From contig CACYZS010000080.1 in NCBI GenBank assembly GCA_902778985.1, positions 1 to 5,712 of the forward strand: DNA of 5,712 bases, given 5' to 3'. This DNA comes from an uncultured Ruminococcus sp. GTDB lineage: Bacteria; Bacillota; Clostridia; Oscillospirales; CAG-272. Below, piece after piece: positions 1 through 5,291 of the stretch. The notes under the pieces were generated by a model. It did not search any database, had not been told where the DNA came from, and was given only the letters and a program-made list of their open reading frames with translations. The position numbers and the translations under genes were made by a program. Position 1 is the stretch's first letter, and every line of letters begins with the position of its first letter.

Positions 1-522
1 AAGGAACAGAGCGGGCGCGGGCGTTTTCGCGATGACGAGGGTCGTAGCGCCCCCGATCAGCGTCAGAATCGAGGAGAGCGACATATAGCCCGAAAGCGGC
101 AGGACGAGCAGCATCACCGCCGTCGCGACCAACCCCGCCCGCCAGTCGAGCACCCACAGAAGGGCGAAGGTCACGAGGAACCCTTTGCCGCCCTTGAAAC
201 GGTAGAAGACGGGATAGGTATGACCGAGCAGGGCGAACACGCCGGCATACGCCGCGCCGAACGCCCGCGTCGAAAAGTAGGCGGGAGAGAAGACCAACCC
301 GGCGACAAGCGACACCGCCACGCACTTGCCGATATCCAGAACGAATACCAACCACGAGAGTTTGCCCCCAAAGACGCGGTGGAAGTTGGTGAAGCCGGGA
401 TTGCCGCTGCCCTCTTTCCGAATGTCGCGGTGATAGACAAGGTGCGAGAGGACGATGGCGGGGTTGACCGCGGCGACAAGATACGAGACGACGGCGGTCA
501 AAACGTAAATAAGTACGGTCAT
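1..522 (-). CDS. plsY: Acyl-phosphate:glycerol-3-phosphate acyltransferase PlsY (C-terminus cut by window edge)
   Basis: This integral membrane enzyme transfers an acyl chain from acyl-phosphate to the 1-position of glycerol-3-phosphate, the first committed step of phospholipid synthesis in most Gram-positive bacteria. The visible 174 residues, out of about 200 usual for the family, show motif 1 GSGNPGFTN at 38-46 with the preceding Arg35 and Ser39, and motif 2 GHTYPVFYRFKGGKG at 100-114, the phosphate-binding glycine-rich loop. Hydrophobic segments lie near 2-28, 55-78, 88-104, 115-145 and 150-163, as expected for a multi-pass protein. The C-terminal part that should carry the third motif lies outside the window. 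Motif 1 has Phe where many PlsY proteins have Ala, which suggests a divergent clade. The start at 522 is chosen because GCAGG (531-535) sits 8 nt upstream and because it places the first membrane helix at the N-terminus. An in-frame ATG at 582 would add 20 residues but has no ribosome binding site. The gene follows fakA by 83 bp on the same strand, which fits use of the acyl-phosphate made by FakA. Confidence 0.93.
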   Translation of the reverse strand, partial: MTVLIYVLTAVVSYLVAAVNPAIVLSHLVYHRDIRKEGSGNPGFTNFHRVFGGKLSWLVFVLDIGKCVAVSLVAGLVFSPAYFSTRAFGAAYAGVFALLGHTYPVFYRFKGGKGFLVTFALLWVLDWRAGLVATAVMLLVLPLSGYMSLSSILTLIGGATTLVIAKTPAPALFL

Positions 523-530
523 GTTAAATG

Positions 531-535
531 CCTGC
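531..535 (-). promoter_or_regulatory. Ribosome binding site deciding the plsY start
   Basis: On the minus strand GCAGG lies 8 nt before the ATG at 522. The competing in-frame ATG at 582 has only A/T- and C-rich sequence upstream. This site touches the foot of the hairpin at 536-574, so folding of that stem could affect its accessibility. Confidence 0.5.
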
Positions 536-574
536 GGGGACCGGGGGTTTTCACAAAAGATCTCCCCGGTCCCC
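536..574 (-). repeat. Strong intercistronic stem-loop between fakA and plsY
   Basis: The arms GGGGACCGGGG (read on the minus strand at 574-564) and CCCCGGTCCCC (546-536) are perfect 11-bp reverse complements around a 17-nt loop. Within the loop, four A/T pairs can form round a 3-nt turn. It is not a normal intrinsic terminator in the direction of transcription, because it is followed by GCAGGCATTTAAC and not by a T-run. It ends exactly where the plsY ribosome binding site begins. Possible roles are translational damping of plsY, an mRNA-processing or stabilising site, or partial termination. The structure is visible in the sequence; its role is inferred. Confidence 0.6.
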
Positions 575-605
575 CCTTTCATGGGAATAGAATTGTCGTT
601 TTCGG

Positions 606-2243
606 TTATTCGACGATCATCAGGTAGCGGTAGACCGCCTGTCCCCCGTCGACCTCGTAGAGTTCGCAGCCGGGGTGGGACTGCCGGATATACCCGGCGA
701 TCTCTTCCGCCTCTTCGGGATCGGCGTCCTCGCCCGAAACGAGGATACAGATCTCGTGATCGCCGAAGTCGATCTCGTCGACCAGTCCGCGCGCGGCGTC
801 GAGGGAATCGTTGTCCGCCGAGAAGACGCGGTCGCCGATGAAGCCGATATACTCACCCTTATAGAGCACGCGGTCGTTGTTCTCCGCGTCGCGGGAGCAG
901 ACCGAGACGCCCGCCGTGACAACGCCCGCCATGGCGTCGGTCATATCCTGTTCCATACCGTCGTAATCGTCGGGTTCGGGCGTCATCATGGTCAGGGCGG
1001 AGTGCCCCTCCCCAATGGTCTTCGAGGGCAGAACGCGCACGTCGGAGTCGGTGTAGAGTTCCGCCGCCTGCCGCGCCGTCAGGATCACGTTCCCGTTGTT
1101 CGGGAGGACGAAGATCACGTCGGCGTTGACGCGGTCGAACGCGTCAAGGAAATCCTGCGCAGAGGGGTTCATGCTCTGCCCGCCGTTGACGACCTCGTCG
1201 GCGCCCAGCGCGCGGAACATCGAGATCAGCCCTTCGCCGCACGCGACGGCGACCACACCGAAGGGTTTGCGGTCGCGCTTACCGGCGGGGGTGTTCCCGT
1301 CGAGCGAGTTGTGCTGGAGCGACATATTCTCGATCTTGACCGAGAGGAACTCGCCGTACTGCTGGCAGAAAGCGAGAACGAGTTGAGGGGTCATGGTATG
1401 TACGTGGATCTTGACGACCGTGCCGGTCTTGACCGCGACCACCGAGTTCCCGATGGATTCGAGGTACGCGATCAGGGGCTTCAGGTCGAACTGCGCGGGA
1501 TCGGTCTTCGCCCGCATCAGGCGGAGAAGAAGTTCCGTGCAGTAACCGAATTCGAGCACGCTGTCCTCGGTGAAACGGTCGTAGTCGGGCGTCTCGGGAC
1601 GGTTCGCCCCGACGGCGGGAGCAAGGTCGATCTCCGGCAATTCCCCGCTCAGCGCGGCGGACATCCCTTCCGCGATCCGGATCAGCCCGGCGCCGCCCGA
1701 GTCGACCACCCCGGCTTCTTTCAAGACCGGGAGCAGATCGGGAGTGCGGGCAAGCGAACGGTTGGCTTCCGACAGAAACGCCGCGAAGAGTTCCTCCGCC
1801 GTGTCGGGCTTTCTGTCCGCCGCCGCCTGCGACGCTTCGCGCGCGACGGTAAGGATCGTGCCTTCGGTCGGCTGGATCACCGCGCCGTAGGCGTGCTTGA
1901 CGCCGGTCAGGAGCGCGGCGGCAAAGAGCGCGGGGTCGGCGTCGGTCGCCCCCTCGAGCCCCGCCGCGATCCCGTCGAAGAACTGCGACAGGATCACGCC
2001 CGAGTTGCCGCGGGCGGACAGGAGCATACGGTCGGCGACGTCGCGCGAAACGGTCGAAAGATCGGCGTCTGCGGACGCATGCGCGCCGCCCTCGACGGTC
2101 AGGAGCATATTGTCCCCGGTGTCCCCGTCGGGGATCGGAAAGACGTTCAGGTCGTTGATCTCCGCGACGTGGCGGCGCAGGTTCGCTGCCCCTGCCGCCA
2201 CCATTCCGCGGTAGAGCGCCCCGTCTATCTTACGCGTTTCCAT
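606..2243 (-). CDS. fakA: Fatty acid kinase catalytic subunit FakA (DAK2/DhaL domain, YloV family)
   Basis: FakA phosphorylates a FakB-bound fatty acid with ATP to give acyl-phosphate in the cytoplasm. The 545 residues match the usual full length of about 550. The N-terminal DhaL/DAK2 kinase domain (about 1-200) carries FPIPDGDTGDNM at 35-46 with the Mg/ATP-binding Asp39, Asp41 and Asp44-Asn45, then ARGNSGVILSQ at 77-87 and DSGGAGL at 181-187. The middle domain (about 220-325) has Cys235 and HVH at 280-282, matching the Cys-His-His zinc site described for Staphylococcus aureus FakA. The C-terminal domain (about 327-545) has FVLPNNGNVILTARQAA at 378-394 and LPSKTIGEGHSAL at 405-417, typical of the family and thought to engage FakB. 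The ATG lies 3 bp after the fakB stop, with only a weak GGGG 11 nt upstream, so translation is probably coupled to fakB. The stop is TAA. No key residue appears to be missing. Confidence 0.95.
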   Translation of the reverse strand: METRKIDGALYRGMVAAGAANLRRHVAEINDLNVFPIPDGDTGDNMLLTVEGGAHASADADLSTVSRDVADRMLLSARGNSGVILSQFFDGIAAGLEGATDADPALFAAALLTGVKHAYGAVIQPTEGTILTVAREASQAAADRKPDTAEELFAAFLSEANRSLARTPDLLPVLKEAGVVDSGGAGLIRIAEGMSAALSGELPEIDLAPAVGANRPETPDYDRFTEDSVLEFGYCTELLLRLMRAKTDPAQFDLKPLIAYLESIGNSVVAVKTGTVVKIHVHTMTPQLVLAFCQQYGEFLSVKIENMSLQHNSLDGNTPAGKRDRKPFGVVAVACGEGLISMFRALGADEVVNGGQSMNPSAQDFLDAFDRVNADVIFVLPNNGNVILTARQAAELYTDSDVRVLPSKTIGEGHSALTMMTPEPDDYDGMEQDMTDAMAGVVTAGVSVCSRDAENNDRVLYKGEYIGFIGDRVFSADNDSLDAARGLVDEIDFGDHEICILVSGEDADPEEAEEIAGYIRQSHPGCELYEVDGGQAVYRYLMIVE

Positions 2244-2246
2244 CGG

Positions 2247-3149
2247 TCAGTTTTCCCCGGCTTCTTTTCCGAAGGTGACCTCGCGCCCGATCCCGAAAAC
2301 GCCCACGGCGTCGGGACCGATCGACGCGCCGATGATCGGACCGAAGTAGCCGACGCAGATCTCGTATCCCGGGATCTCCTCGCGGATCATCGCAAGGATC
2401 TCGTCGACCTCTTCCTGCTTGCAGTCGGCGTGGCAGAAGAGGATCGGGTATTTCGGATCGGGATCGATCGCGTCTTTCAGAAGCGTGACGATCTCGCGCA
2501 GCGAGGTCTGCCGCCCTCTGACCTTCTTCATCGGGGTCTGCGCGCCGTAGTAGTCGGCGGTGAGAATGGGTTTGACGCCCATCAGGTTGCCGATGAATGC
2601 CTTGGACGCTTTGAGCCGTCCCGAACGCGCCAGCGCGTCGAGCGAATGGACCGTGATGTATTCGTTGACGTTCTTGCGCATCGCGGTCACCTTCTCGGCA
2701 ACCTCGTCGGCGGAAAGACCCTCGGCGGCGAACGTCGCGGCGACGATCGAGAGAAGTCCCTCGCCCATCGCGGAGTTCAGCGCGTCGATCACGTAGATCG
2801 CGGCGCCGGGATAGTCGGGAAGCATCTTTTCGGCGACCACGCGCGCGGTGTTGACCGAGCCAGACTGCTTCGAGCAGCAGGCGACGTAGACGATATCGTA
2901 GTCCTGGGACAGGTACTTCTCGAAAATGGCGCGGAACTCTTCGGTCGGGACCTGCGTGGTGGTGATCCGCTTTCCGGCGCGCATCAGGTTGTAGAAAGCG
3001 TGCACCTCGTCGGGCGTCCATTCGAGCCGCGCGGGGCTGGTCTCGCCGTCGAGAACGGTGTTCATTCTGGCATAGTCGATCCCGTATCTCTCGAGCAGTT
3101 CGGGAGTCAGGTCGGAGCAGGAGTCGGTAATGATCTTGACTTTACGCAT
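2247..3149 (-). CDS. fakB: DegV-family fatty-acid-binding protein (FakB partner of FakA)
   Basis: DegV/FakB proteins bind a fatty acid in a buried tunnel and present its carboxylate to FakA for phosphorylation. At 300 residues the protein is close to the typical 280-300. Family marks include TDSCSDL at 8-14, TTTQVPTEEF at 63-72 (the TSQP-like ligand loop), SGS at 96-98 in place of the usual SGT, IDALNSAMGEG at 121-131, LARSGRL at 173-179, LMGVKPIL at 189-196, basic VRGRQTSL at 210-217 and GPIIGASIGPDAVGVF at 270-285. The usual motif in that last segment is GAHxGPG. Its His, reported to contact the fatty-acid carboxylate, is Ser276 here, and the following Gly is Asp280. This suggests a subfamily with a changed ligand site, so the exact ligand is uncertain. 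The start is supported by GGAGG 9 nt upstream; an ATG 7 nt further upstream is out of frame. The fakB assignment, rather than an orphan DegV, rests on adjacency to fakA. Confidence 0.9.
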   Translation of the reverse strand: MRKVKIITDSCSDLTPELLERYGIDYARMNTVLDGETSPARLEWTPDEVHAFYNLMRAGKRITTTQVPTEEFRAIFEKYLSQDYDIVYVACCSKQSGSVNTARVVAEKMLPDYPGAAIYVIDALNSAMGEGLLSIVAATFAAEGLSADEVAEKVTAMRKNVNEYITVHSLDALARSGRLKASKAFIGNLMGVKPILTADYYGAQTPMKKVRGRQTSLREIVTLLKDAIDPDPKYPILFCHADCKQEEVDEILAMIREEIPGYEICVGYFGPIIGASIGPDAVGVFGIGREVTFGKEAGEN

Positions 3150-3158
3150 TTTTCATAT

Positions 3159-3163
3159 CCTCC
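3159..3163 (-). promoter_or_regulatory. Ribosome binding site of fakB
   Basis: A consensus GGAGG on the minus strand ends 9 nt before the ATG at 3149 and is the strongest ribosome binding site in the window. It lies one base after the 3' arm of the leader repeat at 3165-3204, so the two could interact. Confidence 0.75.
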
Positions 3164-3164
3164 G

Positions 3165-3204
3165 GTAGGTAGTGTTTTTGTCCGATTTCTCGGGTTTTAC
3201 CTAC
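3165..3204 (-). repeat. Nested inverted repeat in the fakB leader, adjacent to its ribosome binding site
   Basis: Read on the minus strand, GTAGGTA (3204-3198) and TACCTAC (3171-3165) are perfect 7-bp reverse complements separated by 26 nt. Inside them sits a small hairpin CCGA-GAAA-TCGG (3193-3182), whose GAAA loop has the stable GNRA form. The outer 3' arm is one base from GGAGG. This could be a folded mRNA leader affecting fakB translation, or a DNA operator with spaced half-sites. It does not resemble any riboswitch I recognise, nor the FapR or FabT operator consensus. The repeats are directly visible; their function is not known. Confidence 0.45.
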
Positions 3205-3251
3205 GGAAGGATACCACAGAAAAATAAACTGAAAAGAAACTGCGCGAGAAA

Positions 3252-3257
3252 AGTATA
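3252..3257 (-). promoter_or_regulatory. Candidate -10 element upstream of fakB
   Basis: On the minus strand TATACT matches five of six consensus positions and lies in the only markedly A+T-rich tract between the histidine kinase and fakB (about 3207-3280). TATAAA occurs a few bases upstream as an alternative. No good -35 hexamer stands at 16-18 bp from either, so the exact promoter is unsure. If real, it would let fakB-fakA-plsY be transcribed independently, with a leader of about 100 nt that includes the inverted repeat at 3165-3204. Confidence 0.3.
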
Positions 3258-3291
3258 TTTTTATTTATAATATTTTCCCGCTCCTTCGTTT

Positions 3292-3306
3292 GGCGGCGCC
3301 GCCGCC
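3292..3306 (-). repeat. G+C hairpin just after the histidine kinase stop codon
   Basis: On the minus strand GGCGGC-GGC-GCCGCC gives a 6-bp all-G/C stem with a 3-nt loop, starting 4 nt after the stop codon of the sensor kinase. It also contains a run of GGC triplets and the 12-bp palindrome GGCGGCGCCGCC. The next bases are AAACGAAGGAGCGGG, without a T-run, so it is not a standard intrinsic terminator. It may protect the 3' end of the two-component mRNA or pause polymerase. Confidence 0.4.
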
Positions 3307-3310
3307 GTCT

Positions 3311-4444
3311 TCATTCCTTCCCCTGCGTCAGCGCGGCGGGACGCAACGGCAGCGTCACGGTAAAGGTCGTGCCCTCTTCGTTTGCCGTGCAGACGACCGT
3401 GCCGCCGTGCAGTTCGACGATCGCCTTGACGAGCGAGAGCCCCACGCCGTTGCCGCGCGTCGAGTGGGACGGATCCTCCTGATAGAACTTGCGGAAGATG
3501 CGTTCGCGGTTCTCCTCGGCGACGAAACTGCCCGAGTTGAAGACCGAGACGGTCAGCGCCCAGCCCCGCGCGATGGAGACGGCGATCCGCCCGCCCTCGG
3601 GGGTGAATTTCAGGGCGTTGTCGATCAGGTTCAGCCAGACCTGTTTCAGCATTTCCTCATTCGCCGTGACGTCGTACTCGTCGAAATCGAGCGAGAAGTC
3701 GAGATCGCGGTTCGCCCACTTGTTTTCGAGGATCAGAAAACAGGTGCGGATCTGTTCGGAAAGGTTGAATGTCGAAAGCCCCGACAGAATGGACTGGTTC
3801 TCGATCTTGGTGAGGTTCAGGACGTTGTTCGCCATATCCGAGAGGCGAAGCGACTCCTCCTCGATGATGTTGATGTACTCGGCGCGTTCGTCGTCCGAGA
3901 GGTCGCCCGATTTGAGCAGTTTGGCGAACCCCGCGATCGAGACGATCGGCGTCTTGAACTCGTGCGAAAAATTGTTGACGAAATCCGAGCGGAGCATCTC
4001 GGTATTCTCGAGTTCCTCCGCCATCGTGTTGAAGGCGTGCGACAGTTCGGCGACGGTCGGGTGACGGTCGAAGACCGAGTCGAACTTGATCCGCGCCTTG
4101 AAGTCGCCCGTGGCGAGCCGGTTCATATTGTTGATGATGATGTTCAAGGGCTTGGTGAAGATCCAGCCGAGAAAGTAGGAAAAGCCGATCCCGACGAACA
4201 GGCTGACAACCAGCATCAAACCGATCACGCGGTTCCCGCTCTCGCGTGGAAGGTCTTCCGGCGACAAAACCCCCGCGTTGAAGAGGATCAGAGCGGCACC
4301 CCCGACGATGATCAGCACCGCCAGCAGGATGATGACCACCGTGCCGGCGAAGAGCAGGGTCAGCGCCTTACGCGACTTGCGGATGGTCGGAAAACCGGGC
4401 AGTCGGAAGCCCTGCTTCCCGTCCTTTTTTCTCTCGTCCTTCAT
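3311..4444 (-). CDS. Sensor histidine kinase, two-component system (two-TM, HAMP, HisKA, HATPase_c)
   Basis: This membrane kinase should autophosphorylate on His and pass the phosphate to the response regulator encoded just upstream. In the 377-residue form, membrane helices lie at about 27-55 and 72-95, with only about 16 residues between them. A HAMP linker (about 96-148) follows, then the HisKA helix with FSHEFKTPI at 159-167 (phospho-acceptor His161; HExxT phosphatase signature through Thr165). The ATPase domain has an N box at 270-280 (Asn272, Asn276), a G1 box reading FNSGS at 302-306, an F box around IFRKFYQ at 316-322, and GNGVGLSLV at 331-339. The G1 Asp is replaced by Asn303. The start at 4444 gives an ATGA overlap with the regulator stop and has AAGG 5 nt upstream; a further in-frame ATG at 4504 would overlap the regulator by 64 bp. 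The minimal outer loop suggests sensing within the membrane or by a partner protein. The specific signal cannot be read from the sequence. Confidence 0.93.
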   Translation of the reverse strand: MKDERKKDGKQGFRLPGFPTIRKSRKALTLLFAGTVVIILLAVLIIVGGAALILFNAGVLSPEDLPRESGNRVIGLMLVVSLFVGIGFSYFLGWIFTKPLNIIINNMNRLATGDFKARIKFDSVFDRHPTVAELSHAFNTMAEELENTEMLRSDFVNNFSHEFKTPIVSIAGFAKLLKSGDLSDDERAEYINIIEEESLRLSDMANNVLNLTKIENQSILSGLSTFNLSEQIRTCFLILENKWANRDLDFSLDFDEYDVTANEEMLKQVWLNLIDNALKFTPEGGRIAVSIARGWALTVSVFNSGSFVAEENRERIFRKFYQEDPSHSTRGNGVGLSLVKAIVELHGGTVVCTANEEGTTFTVTLPLRPAALTQGKE

Positions 4445-5115
4445 TTGTGCCTTACCCCCTTGTAGCCGAGCCCGCGCACCGACTCGATCGAGAACTCTTC
4501 CCAACCCTCAAAACGTTTACGGAGCCGTCCGATATGCACCGTCACGGTCTCCCACCCGCTGTCGGTCTCCATGCCCCAGATCTCGTCGAGCAGTTGGAGC
4601 CGCGTGAAGATCTTGCCGGGATAGGAGAGCAGTTTGTAGAGCAAAAGGAACTCCTTCTGCGGCAGTTCCTGTACCTCACCGTTGCGCGTGACGGTCAGGG
4701 CGTCGTAGTCGAGGGTGACGTCGCCGATCTCGATCTTGCGTTCGCTGTTGATCCGGGCGCGCCGGAGCAGGGCGCGGATCCGAAGGATCATCTCTTTTTC
4801 GTCGATGGGCTTGGTGATGTAGTCGTCGGTGCCGACGATGAATCCCTTGTGCCGGTCGTCGGGCAGCATCTTCGCCGAGACCATCAGGATCGGGACGTCG
4901 TTGCCCGCCGCCCGCAGCGTCTCGGTAAAGCCGTAGCCGTCGAGTTTCGGCATCATGACGTCGAGGACGATCAGGTCGATGTGCACCGCGTCGAGCCGCG
5001 CGAGCGCGGCTTCTCCGTCGTTTTCGGTGAACACGGTATAGTTCTCCCGCTCGAGCACCGCGCGGATCAGTTTCCGCGTGTTCTTGTCGTCGTCGACTAC
5101 CAGAATGTTGACCAT
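4441..5115 (-). CDS. OmpR/PhoB-family response regulator
   Basis: This is a DNA-binding transcription factor of 224 residues, the standard length for the family. The receiver domain (about 1-119) has the acidic pair Asp8-Asp9, phospho-acceptor Asp52 in LIVLDVMMPKLDG, Ser80 and Lys102 in TDDYITKP, so all active-site residues are present. The winged-helix domain (about 128-222) carries LPQKEFLLLYKLLSYPGK at 151-168, the recognition-helix segment ETVTVHIGRLRKRF at 189-202 and the wing end ESVRGLGYKG at 211-220. The receiver end (GTDDYITKP and the following basic IRALLRRARINS) recalls HssR of Staphylococcus aureus, but the partner kinase lacks the large HssS sensor domain, so I do not use that name. 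The ATG has GAGG ending 6 nt upstream and a candidate promoter at 5143-5171. The kinase gene overlaps its end by 4 bp, so the two are co-transcribed. Autoregulation through the shared divergent region is plausible but not shown. Confidence 0.94.
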   Translation of the reverse strand: MVNILVVDDDKNTRKLIRAVLERENYTVFTENDGEAALARLDAVHIDLIVLDVMMPKLDGYGFTETLRAAGNDVPILMVSAKMLPDDRHKGFIVGTDDYITKPIDEKEMILRIRALLRRARINSERKIEIGDVTLDYDALTVTRNGEVQELPQKEFLLLYKLLSYPGKIFTRLQLLDEIWGMETDSGWETVTVHIGRLRKRFEGWEEFSIESVRGLGYKGVRHK

Positions 5116-5142
5116 AACGCCCCTCGCTTTCTCTTCCCTTCC

Positions 5143-5171
5143 ATTGTACCATATTTTCGCGGCAATTTCCA
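5143..5171 (-). promoter_or_regulatory. Candidate promoter of the two-component operon
   Basis: On the minus strand an extended -10, TGG-TACAAT (5151-5143), is preceded by TGGAAA (5171-5166) with exactly 17 bp between the hexamers. The -35 matches four of six positions and the -10 five of six. Transcription would begin near 5136, giving a leader of about 20 nt that contains the GAGG site. Confidence 0.55.
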
Positions 5172-5218
5172 GTCTGTTGCAAGAAATCGTAAAGAATTCA
5201 AAAAAAGGGCGTTCGACC

Positions 5219-5248
5219 TTGCTTTTATTTGTACGGTTATGGTATAAT
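5219..5248 (+). promoter_or_regulatory. Promoter of rhaB with extended -10
   Basis: TTGCTT at 5219-5224 and a perfect TATAAT at 5243-5248 are 18 bp apart, and TG one base before the -10 (TGGTATAAT) makes it an extended -10. Transcription should begin near 5255, about 37 nt before the rhaB ATG. It lies back to back with the two-component promoter, the two -10 boxes being about 95 bp apart. I see no clear catabolite-responsive element. Confidence 0.7.
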
Positions 5249-5260
5249 GATGAAAGAAAC

Positions 5261-5275
5261 GCGGGCGACGCCCGC
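5261..5275 (+). repeat. Small G+C hairpin in the rhaB leader
   Basis: GCGGGC-GAC-GCCCGC forms a perfect 6-bp stem with a 3-nt loop, between the predicted transcription start (near 5255) and the ribosome binding site GAGGG (5282-5286). It could be a leader hairpin or a short operator half of a rhamnose-type repressor. There is no T-run to make it a terminator. Confidence 0.4.
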
Positions 5276-5291
5276 GGGTGCGAGGGATAAG

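Noticed and set aside
536..574. The stem between fakA and plsY as an intrinsic terminator
   Set aside because: There is no T-run after the stem in the direction of transcription, and a same-pathway gene starts directly downstream.
523..582. Upstream in-frame ATG for plsY at 582
   Set aside because: It has no ribosome binding site, and the extra polar 20 residues would precede the first membrane helix, which normally starts at the N-terminus.
675..3227. An 850-residue open frame on the plus strand, antisense to fakA and fakB
   Set aside because: It mirrors the codon structure of two well-supported genes in G+C-rich DNA, has Arg/Asp/Gly/Val-rich low-complexity composition and no family motif. 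It is a shadow frame.
3290..4465. A 391-residue open frame on the plus strand, antisense to the histidine kinase
   Set aside because: The composition is typical of an antisense shadow, and the opposite strand encodes a complete kinase with all boxes.
4445..4504. Upstream ATG of the histidine kinase at 4504, adding 20 residues
   Set aside because: It would overlap the regulator by 64 bp, and the added Arg/Gly-rich residues are just the regulator's end read in another frame. The ATGA overlap at 4441-4444 with AAGG upstream is the typical arrangement.
3311..5115. Naming the two-component pair HssRS (heme sensing)
   Set aside because: Only the regulator resembles HssR. The kinase has a loop of about 16 residues in place of the large extracellular HssS sensor region, and no heme exporter genes are seen.
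5190..5221. A-rich tract with GGGCGTT as a possible terminator on the minus strand
   Set aside because: There is a T-run when read on the minus strand but no convincing stem before it, and no minus-strand gene lies upstream to need one.
4447..5247. A 266-residue plus-strand open frame across the response regulator and the divergent region
   Set aside because: It is antisense to a complete response regulator, runs into the promoter region and has no recognisable domain.
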